64,000 bases of DNA from Rebecca billardiae RCC1528 (GCA_965240325.2 OZ251222.1:3596001-3660000), one strand, 5' to 3'; positions 20,420-31,383 are shown, counted from the first letter of the stretch. A program made the numbers and translations. Notes: generated by a model not told the origin, from the sequence alone.

Positions 20420-21401
20420 GCGCCGCGCGCCGCGCTGGCGGGGCGGCCGGGACCCATGCGCGCCTTCGAACCCCCGGCGCCCGCGTGCTCATCGGCTTCC
20501 TCCGCCTGCGAGTAGCCCACGACCGCGCCCGCCGCGCTCTTTGAGTGGGTTGACCGCGCCCGAGCCTGCTCGCCGCCGAGCGCAGGGATGAGTTGAGCAC
20601 GGCGCGAGGCGGCGATGGCGGTCGGGCGATCGCATGAGCCCATTTGGGCCCCATCTGCCACGGCGCGACCGCTTCAGCATGCGTATGTGACCCCACATGT
20701 CATGGTTGTCTCATGTCGGGCAGCAGGTGAGCACTGTCGGCCAGCATGTCAGCGCGCGCGCGCGCGCTCGCGCAAGGCTATACAGGTCGGATGCCGCTCC
20801 GTGGCGTCTCGTGATGTCTGCACTACGCAAACTGGCTGGCACGATTGGTCCGCATCTGTAGTTATGCGACGCCTGCCGTGTTTGCGACGAGAAGTCAAGC
20901 AAGTTCTTCTGGTGACCAGAGTTGCCGTCAGCATTGACGCACGTTGCGAGCTGGCAGAGCAGTGAAGGTCATGCCCTTGCTGGCCCACGCTGGGCAATAC
21001 ACGGTAATCAGCATGTCCTGATGCCAACTGTGATGTGTTTCCGACCCGTCTGGCCCTGCACAGGCGCGGCGCGCGCGGACACGCTGGCCAACAGTGCTCG
21101 CCCGCTACCCGACATCCATGACAAGTGGGGTCACATACGCATTCTGAAGCGGTCGCGCCGTGGCAGATGGGGCCCAAATGGGCTCATGCGATCGCCCGAT
21201 CGCGATCGCCGCCTCGCGCCGTGCTCAACTCATCCCTGCGCTCGGCGGCGAGCAGGCTCGGGCGCGGTCAACCCACTCAAAGAGCGCGGCGGGCGCGGTC
21301 GTGGGCTACTCGCAGGCGGAGGAAGCCGATGAGCACGCGGGCGCCGGGGGTTCGAAGGCGCGCGTGGGTCCCGGCCACCCCGCCAGCGCGGCGCGCGGCG
21401 C
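20420..21401. mobile_element. Foldback element E with arms of about 340 bp
   Basis: The arm at about 20420-20768 is the inverted copy of about 21066-21401, with high but imperfect identity; both carry, for example, GGGCTCATGCGATCG or its complement. The central 300 bp are not repeated. Mirror-image open frames in the two arms are a by-product of the repeat and not genes. No target-site duplication is obvious. The sequence is unrelated to elements A-D. Confidence 0.65.
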
Positions 21402-21507
21402 AAACAGCAACTCCTCGACAGCAGAGCGCGTGGATCGCCGCGACGTCGACGTCGCCCGCCCGCCCCCGCCCCCTCTCAACGGCCGCGGCCCCGCGTGCGC
21501 CCACTGT

Positions 21508-21556
21508 GGTCCGGGAGCTCATGAGGTCGTGTCACGACCTCATGAGCTCCCGGACC
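21508..21556. repeat. Near-perfect 49-bp hairpin (24-bp arms, 1-base loop)
   Basis: The 24 bases at 21508-21531 (starting GGTCCGGGAGCTCATGAGG) are followed by one T and then their exact reverse complement at 21533-21556. No surrounding gene explains it. Confidence 0.85.
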
Positions 21557-21689
21557 ATGTCCGAACTAATCGCCTTTCTGGAACGGGTGGATACCCTTAC
21601 CAGTCCTGCCCGCGTACAGTTTACTATAAGGTAAGACTACAGTTTACTAAGAATACGAGACGCACACAGCTCAGGCAGGCTAATAAATT

Positions 21690-24600
21690 CCCCTTTATAA
21701 CGGGCTCCGGGTGATCAGACTGGCGGCCGAAGCCTCCAGCCCTACCCTGGCCAGCCCCCAACCAACCACCACCCTCACCCAACCTCAAACCACTGACCGA
21801 GACACCTAGTGCCTTGACACCACTCCACTGCGGACAGCCCGCCTCCAGAGGGGGCGGGGGTATGCCATTGCCAGCAGCATACAAGCCCAACACTGTGGGG
21901 TGGTCCCAGGTACAAGCAGTGCACTGCCTTGCAATTCGAGATCATCGGGTGTGAGCCGAGTCGGCAGACGGGGCACCCCCTAGGGTGCCCCAGTGTGGGC
22001 AGAGGACCAGCCACTAGCCGATCCCTGCGCGGGGAAGGGGACGGAGGGGACTATCAGCGAGCCCAGTAGCTGGGCAGGGGTCTGGGCCACTGGCCCTGGC
22101 CATGAGGCGCCTGTACTTCACTCGTGCTGCTATGGAGGCAGAGGGGGTCATGTCAGACATGTGTGCGACATCGGGCATCAAGTCAGGGCGTGGGCCGCTG
22201 TAGGACGCAAGCAGAGTGGTGGCGATGGCTAATATGTCTGGGGAGGTGTCGTTTGCGCGCCTCTTCCTGCTGCTCTTTGCAGGGGTTAGCGTGCTCCGCT
22301 GCGTAGGCTGAGCCTGCCTGCCAGTTGGTGCTAGGATAGGCACATTTGCCTGGCGGGGTGGGCAGTGTCGTTTGGACGGGGGGCTGTCTTGCTGAGCTTG
22401 ACGAGGAGGAGGCGGCCTGCGCCTGGGGGCTGCCAGTGGCCTGGCAGAGCCAGCAGGTGGCTGTGCGGCCTGCTGTCCAGTGTCTGACTGTGCAATGCAG
22501 TTGTGAGCTCCGTTACCAGTGTGACTGCCAGCAGCGGGGTCTGCCTCAATCTCAGGGCCCCCATGTGTCAACACATTGTCAGACGGACGCACATCGCGGC
22601 GGGCCAGCGGGGTGGCATATTGGAGCGGCCATGCCACAAGAGGTGTGGCAGGCTGCAGAGGCCACGCAATCACCATAGGGAGGGGGCGCGCACGCTGTAG
22701 AGGCCATGCCCGCAGGAGTAGCTGAGGGCGCACGTGGTGACCGCGCACTATTGCCTGGTGCAGGTTGGCCTGCCCCGCGTCTGCCTGCCAGCCCTGGCCA
22801 GCCTGGGCAGGGGGTTGCTGCTGGATGACAGGTGGCCCTTGTAACTGATTATTAATGGCAATTGCCCCTCCTGGGCCTGCCTGTGCCTGTGGGGGAGGGG
22901 GCTGCCCCCCCGGGTCGCGCCCAGGCGGCGGCCGAAGCTCCCTGGCATGTCGAAGGAGACGCCCTGCCTTTGACAGCTGGGAGTCCACGTCCTTGCGGGC
23001 CTGCATGATGCCTAGCCCTGCCTTCAGTAAGGCCACGTGCATGGTCCTGCCGAGATGCACGTTGCCCCCCACAGTGGTCTTCAGTGTGCTGGGCACCCTG
23101 CCCATGAGGGCAGCCCCAGAGCACACATGTCGTGCCAAGTTCCATGCTGCGGCCTGTCCCTGCATGAAGGGCTCAATTATATGCGATATGCTTCTGACAG
23201 CAGCCTCGCGGTAGGCATCGACCTCAGGGCACTCGGAGAAGAGGTGGTGCTCAGTATCTGGCGCTGGATGTAGCAGTGGAGCATGATCGCAGAGGGGGCA
23301 GGCATCGCTAAATGCCGCCCCCGACTGGAATCGCACAGAGAACAACGTCGGGTCTCGCAGGGCAGCCGGCTGCAGGAACTCATAGCCGTGGTGGAGTATG
23401 TAGTAGGCAGGCACAGTGCTGGCCTGCCAGGTCCGTAGGACGCCTGTGGAGGCCTCTGGCCACACGCCAGTCCATTCACCCACCAAGTCACAGCTGGACT
23501 TGGTGGCTTGCAGGTGGGTTGCCCTTTGTGACAGCACACTGCCATACACAAGGGGCTTGATTCTGCCTGCCACTGGCTCTCCGTCTGCTAGCTCAGCTAG
23601 CTGCACCAGCGCATGGGAACCAGCACTTGGGTGGCCACCTCGCTTGTGAGTCACACAGGGGGTTGTGGGGTCAGAGCAGCAGAGCTTGGCCCCAGCATCG
23701 CTGCATGCGTTGAGCAGGGTTTTGGGGTTCATCCCTGCTTGGCGCAAAGCTGCCACACTGTGTTGGCTGACAGTGCAGTGCTGGTCCCCCTGGGTGTGTG
23801 TGAGGTGGAGGTGTAGCGCAGCCGCATCGTCAGCAGAGTGTGCCTTGACATGCTCAAATGAAGTGGTGCTGCCATGCCGCAAGCGACGCCAGCCCACCAG
23901 GCTCATGACCCTGGCGATGTATGGGGCGTACGCGTGGTGCCCCTGCCGCAGCCGTCGGTCCCAGGGGTCGTTCTGCCACATTTCGGCGGCCTTTACCATT
24001 TCCTGCAGGTCAGTGCACACCAGCAGGTTGGCAGTGGGGTCTATCTGCACCAAGGCATCAGTGATGGCCATGAATTCGGCTGGGCCTGGCGCCTGGTGCC
24101 CCTCGAACTTGGAGCAATACACATGCACAGGGGCAGTGTAAGTGTTGCTGCTGTAAAAGGAAAAGGCACACGCAGCCTGCCCGTTCTCCGCATCGAATGA
24201 GCCGTCTGTGGCCACCATTAGCATGCCAGGTACAGGAAGTGCCGGCAGATGGCGGGGATTGGGTGGGTCACAGATATTACGCTTGGCGGCAGGCACGTGC
24301 CCCAGGTACCTGTAGTAGCTCTGGTCGGTCAGGACTGCCCTCAGCATATCCCTCACTGCCAGTATCACCGCTGGGCGGGACCTATGTGGCAGTGAGGACA
24401 GCTCCGCATAGAACGCAGTGGAGACCATCTGTCTTGGCGGCTGCTGCATGAGCACACCTAGCAACACGTGCTGGGTACCGTTCACCAGTGAGTGCTCGAT
24501 CCGGCTGAGCATCTCTCCGTTCGCGTCAGGGAGGCCGTGTGGTGCCAAGCAGGGGAGGGCAGCTGCCCCTGGCATTGCTGCGAGTCTTGTATATGCCCTG

Positions 24601-25060
24601 TGGGTCCGGTTTGTGGCCAGCATCCCGAGCCCGGGGGCCAGCTGCTGCATCAGCTTGCTGCCGAGGTTCACTTCGGATGGGAGCAGTGCCCACCCCATGC
24701 GTCGTACAGAATTTCTCCCTGTGACGATGGTGGAGGCAAATGTAGAGGCGCCGCGTACGCGCGCCCGCGCCGGGTGCTCGACTGATTGCAGGGCACCCAT
24801 GGCTGCCATGGACGTGCGCGCACATAGCCCATGTGGGTCATCTGCCAGGAAGTGGTAGTACGCGTGTGCCTGGACACTCTCCAGGTGCGCATGTAGGTTG
24901 ACGAGGCCGAGGCCCAGGAACTGGGGAGGAAAGCACGCTGCCTCGTATGCGATGCGCCCTGGCAGGGCAGCACTCCTGACCACTGGCTCCACCATGAGGC
25001 TCTGCAGCTGGTTGAGTCTGCCCCTGGACATGCCAACCACCTCGCAGAAGTAGAATAAGT
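21690..25060 (-). mobile_element. 5'-truncated LINE (non-LTR retrotransposon)
   Basis: The element reads on the minus strand from about 25060 to about 21690. It contains the C-terminal part of a LINE polyprotein and a 3' tail of about 320 bp. The endonuclease and main reverse transcriptase domains are missing, which is the usual 5' truncation of target-primed insertion. Related sequences containing GAGACGCACACAGC lie just outside both ends (21650-21683 and 25058-25080) and may be a long target-site duplication or a pre-existing repeat that was the target. Confidence 0.8.
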
Positions 25061-25073
25061 AAGAGACGCACAC
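22014..25073 (-). pseudogene. LINE polyprotein C-terminal part: RNase H, CCHC zinc motif, long tail
   Basis: About 1,019 codons are open; the first 10 or so derive from flanking DNA. Residues 20-280 resemble the thumb/connection region after a reverse transcriptase. Residues 285-470 form an RNase H domain with the acidic residues D290 (T-D-G-S), E333 (A-E-F-M), D355 (C-T-D-L) and D459 (C-S-D-A-G-A-K), and H412. A C-x2-C-x13-H-x5-C motif follows at 592-615, as in I/R1-type LINEs. The last 350 residues are Pro/Gln/Ala-rich with degenerate A-W-P-L-Q repeats and basic clusters. With no reverse transcriptase left it cannot mobilise itself, but the frame is unbroken, so the insertion is recent. Confidence 0.8.
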
Positions 25074-25151
25074 AGCGACTCCAAGGGCAAGGCGAGATTA
25101 CATCATCAGTATTTTTGGTCCGGGCGACCGGGCCGGAGCTTCTCCGCGGCG

Positions 25152-25514
25152 ATGGGGTCGGACTTCGCCTCCGCACCCGTCTTCAAGGCTATCGCCGAGG
25201 TCGTGAAGGATCCAGACCTCGCCAAGAAGGCGAACGGCACGTTCCAATTCAACATCACGAAAGGGCCAGGCGGTGCCGCGGCGTCATGGGTCGTCGACGT
25301 GAAGAATGGGGAGGTGAAGGAGGGAAAGGCGGAGAAAGCAGACGTGACGATGACGCTCTCGGATGACGACTTCGTGGCCATGGTCTCGGGAAAGCTAGCG
25401 GCGCAGCGTGCATTCATGACGGGCAAGCTCAAGATAAGTGGGAACATGGGCCTCGCGCAAAAGTTTAACGCCGTCACAAGCAAGCTTGGCAAGGCCCCAG
25501 CATCCAAGCTGTGA
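25152..25514 (+). CDS. SCP2-domain lipid-transfer protein, peroxisomal
   Basis: A single exon codes for 120 residues, the size of a stand-alone SCP2 domain. Typical features are the V-F-K-A-I-A-E-V-V start, the N-I-T-K-G-P-G-G-A-A-A-S-W strand, and the central D-V-T-M-T-L-S-D-D-D-F followed by M-T-G-K-L-K-I-S-G-N-M. The protein ends in S-K-L, a classical type 1 peroxisomal targeting signal. Family members bind and move sterols, fatty acids or acyl-CoA and can support peroxisomal lipid metabolism. The ATG at 25152 is the natural start of the domain. The gene lies immediately beside the LINE and has no intron, unlike most long genes here. Confidence 0.92.
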   Translation: MGSDFASAPVFKAIAEVVKDPDLAKKANGTFQFNITKGPGGAAASWVVDVKNGEVKEGKAEKADVTMTLSDDDFVAMVSGKLAAQRAFMTGKLKISGNMGLAQKFNAVTSKLGKAPASKL

Positions 25515-25525
25515 TCAATCATCTG

Positions 25526-25548
25526 GCGCCGCTGCGGCGCAGCGGCGC
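25526..25548 (+). promoter_or_regulatory. GC hairpin 11 bp after the SCP2 stop
   Basis: GCGCCGCTGC and GCAGCGGCGC pair with a 3-base loop. It would sit in the 3' UTR; any role in 3'-end formation or stability is a guess. Confidence 0.35.
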
Positions 25549-26682
25549 GCTCGGCGCTGCGGGTCAATTGGGCCTTGGGGATGGTCACGCCGCCCGCTGA
25601 GCCCGAGGGGACTGTCTGGCGACAGTCTAACATTATTGGGTGCTGTGTATGGTGATGACGGGGCATGCAGCACAAATCGTGGCAAAACACTGCTGGATAG
25701 TCGGCGCTGACTTCAGACCCGACTGACCCGGCGAGTCGCGAGACCGCTGACACTGTCTAAACATTGGCACTGACAGCTGATCCAATAATTTATAATAATA
25801 TTATAATATATGTAGTCGGGCGCCATGATTCAGAATAATCAGCCGGCATTCCGAGCGGTCTGTGAGTGCAAAGTAACTACTGCATCACGGGCCCCGGCGG
25901 CTCACGCCGGCTCGCCGGCTCAGGGCCAGGCCGGCGCAGGCCGCGGCGGCCGGCCGCCGACTCGGACTCCGCCGCTAGTTACACTTACGCCTTACGGCCG
26001 TACTTCGTCTTCAGACTCTTCAGGGCGCAGGACAGCACCTAGTTCAGACTGTAAGCTCAAAGCTGCTACCGTAGCAGAATTACTAGATTAGATATAATAC
26101 AGTGACGATGAGACCGGATGGAACTGCGCCGAGCGCCGTGACGAGCGGCACGGTGGCCGTGAACGGCTGCTGCGCTCCCAGGCCCGAACCCGCGATTCCC
26201 GAACCGCGCGGGCCGCAGTAGTCCGCACTACTAAGTAGTGAACGTACATACTAACTAGCTACATCCTCATCCTGTCGAGTGTCGGCGCGCTGTCGCATCG
26301 GCGCCAAGTCGGAGAGTTCGGACGACGACGTTATTTTGTCGGGTCGACGGTGGGGCGAGGATGACGGGCGCTGGCGCGCCGCGAGGCCGGCCGCAGCCCT
26401 CATGGCTCATCCAGGCCTCGCACTGGCGGACGGCTGAACGAGTCTTCCGACGGCGCTACCATCGGCGACGGCTTTCATGGGAGGCCTGACCGTTGGCGGG
26501 CGTCAATCTCGCCTGCCTGAGTCGCTGTGTGCGTAGCTCTTATTCACTTATTAGTAAACTGTAGTACTAGCTACTAGTAGGCTGGCGGTCCGTAGACCGT
26601 ACTACCAGATCGTGTTAAGCTTTGCGTCGAGTACTTAACTCCACTCGGACACGCAAAAGCTCCCACGACGCGCAAAGCTTAA

Positions 26683-26754
<72 letters not shown>

Positions 26755-27170
26755 CATAATATAATGTGATAAGTGCTGCCCGATTTTTTCAGTAGTCGCA
26801 TCAATTATCAAATATAGTTGACTGCTTGCGTTGTCATCGTGATCGATCACCGTCGGACCCCAGGTCATTTCAGGCGAATATTGATGACATTGCGAAGTTT
26901 GAGAGCCTCATCCCAAGACGACAAAAAGTTCCGGATTTTGGGCCACACACCCCACAGTGCCAGGGCTCTGACTCCTCTCAGAATTTGATCCGAGCGGCGG
27001 GGCCGCGGGGTCGGGTCACAGTGGCAGACGCCGACGTGATAACGAAGTTGCCACATCGCCATTCGACGACTCCGTCAACCGCGGCGGGACGTCAAACGCC
27101 CGACGGCGGCGCAAGGCGTTCGACCCGCGCTGCATGACAAGCCAGGAGCGGCCCGCGGCTGCGCATCCCC
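25549..27170. other. AT-rich intergenic region with a (GT)n microsatellite
   Basis: No gene is supported. A (GT)n run of about 33 units occupies 26685-26751. Just before it, GTTAAGCTTTGCGTCG (26614-26629) pairs with CGACGCGCAAAGCTTAAC (26666-26683), so the microsatellite abuts a stem-loop. A minus-orientation copy of the TACAGTTTACT repeat lies at 26553-26563. Chance frames here have no protein-like features. Confidence 0.6.
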
Positions 27171-27740
27171 TCAGTAGGTCACGACCGACTCAGTCATCCA
27201 CAAGCCATCGCACTTTTCGAGTGTCCAGTTGATGTGTGTCCACGAGGTGTCGCCTGCGCGCCTGACCATGACCTCCTGGTACGCGCGCTCGCCGCCATCC
27301 GTGAGCTCGAGCTCGTCCTCGATCTCCATCTCGTCCCACTCGCAGAAGATTTGGTACGCGCCCTCAGACAGGTACTCTGCAAACTGCGACGGCGTGAGCT
27401 TCGAAGCGCCGTTCGCGGGCGAGGAGAACGCGATGGCGACCTGCGGGCCGTAGTTTTCGTAGGGCTCGTCCGGCGAGCGCAGGGCTTCAAGGACCTTCTT
27501 GATGACGTCCAAGGGCTCGAGCTGCGCCGACGGCTGCGCCTCCACGGGGAGCGCGGGCAGCTCTTCCATCTCGTCATCGAGTCCAGCGCTCGCGGAGGCG
27601 GAGGAGCTCGCGCTCCACGGGTGCGGCGCGTCCATTCGCACTGCCACCGCGCGCCGTGCCCCCACGGGCATGTCCACGCGCACCCGAGCGCCCGACCAGG
27701 CGGTCGCTGCGATGACGACAGCCGTCGCGGCCCACGGCAT
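27171..27740 (-). CDS. NTF2-like (DUF4864-type) protein, probably plastid-targeted
   Basis: The start at 27740 is the first ATG of the frame and gives 189 residues in one exon. The N terminus (M-P-W-A-A-T-A-V-V-I-A-A-T-A-W) is signal-peptide-like. It is followed by an Arg/Val/Ser-rich stretch resembling a transit peptide, the bipartite leader used to reach secondary plastids. The folded domain runs from about residue 75 (L-E-P-L-D-V-I-K-K-V-L-E-A-L) to the end, with F-S-S-P-A-N-G in the middle and W-T-L-E-K-C-D-G-L-W-M-T-E-S-V at the C terminus. This pattern fits small NTF2-like proteins of algae and plants. The biochemical role is unknown; the family assignment is from memory and moderate. 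Confidence 0.6.
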   Translation of the reverse strand: MPWAATAVVIAATAWSGARVRVDMPVGARRAVAVRMDAPHPWSASSSASASAGLDDEMEELPALPVEAQPSAQLEPLDVIKKVLEALRSPDEPYENYGPQVAIAFSSPANGASKLTPSQFAEYLSEGAYQIFCEWDEMEIEDELELTDGGERAYQEVMVRRAGDTSWTHINWTLEKCDGLWMTESVVTY

Positions 27741-28248
27741 GACGGTGAGTAAACGCGCGCACTGCTCGGTGCTCAAGCTTCGGACAGTCGGACACGCTCA
27801 ACGCACAACGGGCACAGCATGGCGATTTGACGAAGCCGCGAGGCATTTTAATTATTCTTTGGCGGGGGCAGCGCTGGCGCAGGACTGCAGGAGTGCTCGA
27901 GCTCGCTCGTGAATTGCTGGTCATCAAGAAGACGACATCAAAATGACAATAACATCGGAAACTCGCTCGTCGTCATCAACCCTCTTCCTGGATTCCGGCC
28001 GTCCGCGGCGGGCCGAGCTTTCCGAGAGTCCGAGCTCGATCTCCGCCGTGGCGATGACCGAGTAGTGCAGCCTGACGACGACGATGACGACGACTTCAAC
28101 TTCCTTCCCGCTCTGCTTAGTAGTGTCACTGGTCAAGCTGGCATATTGGCATTCCGAAGCGCTTGCGACTCGCTCCGCGACTCGTCGTGGCACGGCTGGC
28201 ACGCACTCCATTCGGGACCCCGAGCAGTGCCCGCCTCGCTCCGAGGCA
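27741..28248. other. Intergenic gap between two minus-strand genes
   Basis: A short GAC/GAT triplet run lies near 28070-28098. No gene or RNA is visible. It probably holds the 3' UTR of the MYND gene and the promoter of the gene at 27740. Confidence 0.5.
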
Positions 28249-29646
28249 TCACCCATCGTCAGCGAGCGCGTGGCGTGCCATCGTCTTTGCGGTGGCGCGA
28301 TTGGCCTTGCCCGCGATCGGGAAGCCGTTCCGGTCGCCGTCGCCGTCGCGCGCCTCCTGCTGCACGCGCTCCGCGTCGGCCTCGTGCATGATCTCCTCCT
28401 TGCGCGCGCGCTGCGTCCTGAGCTCGGCGCACTCGTGCTTGTGCCCGCCCTTCCAGTGGGCGCGCTGGCAGCGCTGCGAGCAGTAGCCGGCGACGCGGCA
28501 GCCGGAGCACGTGGACGGCCCGTCGTTCTCGCAGTCCGGCCCCCAGCAGCTGTTGGGCACGCGCGGCACGGAGGGCACGGCGCCCAGCCCGCGCAGCACG
28601 TGCATCAGCCCCTCCGCGTCCGCGTGCTGCTGCGTCTTGGGCTGCAGCGCAAAGTGGCGGCGGTGCAGCGCGACGCAGCCGACGCCGCGCGCGTGCAGCG
28701 CGGCCATGCGCTCGACCTCCGCCGGGTGCGCGCGCGCGAGCTCCTTGGGCGACGAGCCCGACGCCCTGGCGTGCATCTTGACCCACAGCGTCGAGCGCCA
28801 GAACGCCGCGTTGGCGCTGAAGTGGTGGCAGTCGGGCGCGTGCTGCAGGAACTCGTCGAGCAGCTCGAGCACCTCGCGCAGGTGGCCCTTCTTCTGCAGC
28901 GCGGTGCCGCGCTCGGGGATCTCGTTGTACCGCACGGTCGCGAGCGTGTACAGCGCGCTGAACCAGTGCACGCGCCGCGGGTCGTCCTCGCCCAGCTTGC
29001 GCGCCAGCTCGACCGAGCGGCGCAGCTCCTTGACGGCGCGCCGCGTGTCGCCGAGTCGGATCGCGCGGCCGGCGCTCCACCGCCACACGCGCGGATCGTC
29101 GGGCGTCGCGTTGCGCGCCTTGTCGGTGTACTTCTCGTCCTGGTCCTCCGCCTGCCGCATGGGCACGACCAGGACGGGCTCCGACGCGTGCTCCGCCCAC
29201 CTGCCCACGAACGCGCGCATGCACGCAGACACGACCACCGCGCGGTTGCGGTTCACCTCGGCCGGCGTGCCCTCGAACTCGTACGCCAGCAGCGGCGCGA
29301 GCACCACCTGCACGCCGCTCATGCCCTCCGCCTCGTACGCGTCGTCCACGCGCGAGTAGAAGGGCCACATCTCGATCGCGCGCGCCTCGTTGAGCAGGGC
29401 GTCCGCTATGCCCGCGCACGCCGCCTCCGTGAAGTGGCCGTCCGCCTCGTCGAACGCCTGCACGCCCGCCTTAAAGCTGGCGCGCGCCTCCTTGTACACG
29501 CGCGCGGTCGGGAGCGCATCGTCCAGCCGCGCGTCGTCGAGCGGGCCGAGGTGGATGTTCGGCAGCTCGGGCGCCATGACGTGGAAGTCGCACGTGCTCG
29601 CGGCCCCGCGCCCGCCCGGCCCCCGGCGCCGGGCGAGTCCGGACAT
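28249..29646 (-). CDS. MYND zinc-finger protein with helical repeat region
   Basis: A single exon codes for 465 residues. The MYND finger lies at 367-406 with C367, C372, C380, C383, C389, C393, H402 and C406, including Y-C-S-Q-R-C and H-W-K-G-G-H-K-H-E-C. Residues 45-350 are mostly helical, with an arrangement reminiscent of TPR repeats (residues 170-290 include G-D-T-R-R-A-V-K-E-L-R-R-S and H-L-R-E-V-L-E-L-L-D-E-F). MYND fingers bind short proline-containing peptides in partner proteins. No SET domain is present, so it is not a SMYD methyltransferase. An internal ATG at residue 24 is an alternative start. The partner and process are unknown. Confidence 0.8.
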   Translation of the reverse strand: MSGLARRRGPGGRGAASTCDFHVMAPELPNIHLGPLDDARLDDALPTARVYKEARASFKAGVQAFDEADGHFTEAACAGIADALLNEARAIEMWPFYSRVDDAYEAEGMSGVQVVLAPLLAYEFEGTPAEVNRNRAVVVSACMRAFVGRWAEHASEPVLVVPMRQAEDQDEKYTDKARNATPDDPRVWRWSAGRAIRLGDTRRAVKELRRSVELARKLGEDDPRRVHWFSALYTLATVRYNEIPERGTALQKKGHLREVLELLDEFLQHAPDCHHFSANAAFWRSTLWVKMHARASGSSPKELARAHPAEVERMAALHARGVGCVALHRRHFALQPKTQQHADAEGLMHVLRGLGAVPSVPRVPNSCWGPDCENDGPSTCSGCRVAGYCSQRCQRAHWKGGHKHECAELRTQRARKEEIMHEADAERVQQEARDGDGDRNGFPIAGKANRATAKTMARHALADDG

Positions 29647-30116
29647 TAAGACAGTCTAGTCGGCTTACTGAATACTGAGCACTGTCAGTGACTCAGTGTC
29701 GGCGGCTTTGGCCGCTTTGTCACAGCCACACGGGGCCGCGCGGAATCGGCGGATTACAGTTTACTATGTTTTCTATGTTTTAACGTGCACACTTGGTTAA
29801 GGCGTGATAGTATCCGACGATCAGAGTGCTGGACCTGGAGTGCGGTGCGACAGCGACTGCGCCACTGCCAAGCGCCCCTGATGTCGACCGGGTAGCCTGA
29901 GGTGATATGCAGCGCGCCGCCGAACGGCCTAAATTGTGCGCCAGCCTACTATGGTAATTATAGTACTAAACTCGGGACCGTAGCTCTGTAATCCTGTATG
30001 ACAGAATTTATTGCGCTATGATCGGACCGACAGGCCATGCCCATCGGTCCTACCGTATAGTAATTTTATAATTAGTAACGGCATAGTTAGTATCTGACGA
30101 GCGGGCAATACATTAT
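29647..30116. other. AT-rich intergenic gap
   Basis: No gene is seen. A TACAGTTTACT core lies at 29755-29765, followed by TTTTAACGTGCACACTTGG, which is matched in inverted orientation near 49.5 kb. Confidence 0.5.
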
Positions 30117-31383
30117 GGCCCGCGGTGCAGGGCGGAGCGCGCAGCGTGGAGCCCGCACCAGCGGGCCCGAACCACGTTTCAAAAGATCTTTGATCAAGAA
30201 AAAAGGGACGGGGGGCGAAAAAAAGGGACGGGGGGCGATCATTTTAGGGCTGGCGGAGACCGAGTTTCGAGTTTTTGAGATCGCATAGAGAGGTCTATTA
30301 GGCCGAAAAAGAGCGCGCCCACGATATTCCCTAAGTAAAGTGCGATCTGGACGTCAGCCGGACGTGACTTTAGCGTAACGGTTCGTTACGAGCGAATCGT
30401 ATTCGTCGTCCCGGATCGCGTGACGTCCGGACTGGGCCACATCCGGATCGTCGGAGGTGATGTGCCCCGGCACGATGGCGTCGGATGCGGGACGGCGCCT
30501 GCACGTGCCTCCGGACCCGCCTCCCGCTTGCTGCTCACGCAGTCAGCTGCGACCGTGGCGCATGATCGCAGAAGCAGTGCCGGCAGTACGGCCTGCATCA
30601 GCTAGTGCCGCGCCGTCGTGGCGCGCGCGGTACGGTTGCGCGTTTGCAGCGCTCGCCGCTCGGCGACGGCACGCGCGTGCGGCTCAGGTGTGTCAAATGC
30701 GGTCTCGTCGGCGCGCTTTCGCCTGCCACCTCGTGCACCCGTGCCGCCAGTTTCATCGTCTTCATGAGGACTGCTGCTGCTGTCGCCATCCGCTCTCCAT
30801 CACCCCGAGTCGCGCGCGGCGCGCGCGGTAGGCACTAGGGCAGGGCGTACGGTCACTCACCCGTGCAACGGGTCAAGTGGCCAGAGTACGTCTGGTCGTT
30901 GGCTGGCACGGGCCGCAGCGCTAAAGCACCCTGCTGTCACACCCGACTCCTTCAGTACTCCGAGCTCCGCGGCACGACTCACTCGGCACGATCGCGGACG
31001 GGTCGGATCCGAGCTGATCAGCCAGAGTTGGACACAGTTTGGCAGCTACTAGTAGTAATTCCGATGCCGATGGCACGATCGCGGACGGGTCGGATCCGAG
31101 CTGATCAGCCAGTTGGACATTTGGCAGCTAGTTGTCAGACGGACGTCCGATTTGACGACCGGTGCCGGGTGCGGTCTCATCAGGTCCGCTGCTGTGATTG
31201 TGTGAAGTGTGAATGAGTCTCGCGGTCGCGCAGGCAGGGCGACGGTCGGACTAATAGCTTCAGTCATCTCAGAACCGACTTCAACTGGCGAACTGCCACT
31301 ACGGCGGAGAGCCGCGATTGCACGGCCACCGCGGGCCCCCAACTGCGTTGATTCTATGCAGAAAAGGACCGCGGAACGCGGTC
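30117..31383 (+). mobile_element. Interspersed element C, 1.27 kb, inverted relative to element D
   Basis: This block is nearly identical, in reverse orientation, to 58421-59712. Its ends are GGCCCGCGGTGCAGG on the left and CCGCGGAACGCGGTC on the right, so the termini share a short G-R-C-C-G-C-G inverted motif. The left flank is ATTAT (30112-30116); the right flank is an (AT)n run, so a duplication cannot be confirmed here. It carries no recognisable transposase and its frames are not protein-like, so it is probably a non-autonomous element. Internally, about 45 bp containing GCACGATCGCGGACGGGTCG occurs twice (30982 and 31074). Confidence 0.7.

Noticed and set aside
20460-21355. GGGTTCGAA-like words considered as tRNA T-arms
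   Set aside because: No matching acceptor, D or anticodon stems are present; the words are mirror copies in the foldback arms.
28084-29649. A 521-codon plus-strand frame
   Set aside because: It is antisense to the MYND protein gene, which has a complete zinc-finger motif.
30863-31216. Open frame of 117 codons inside element C (also present in D)
   Set aside because: It contains the element's internal direct repeat, has no domain, and differs by indels between the two copies.
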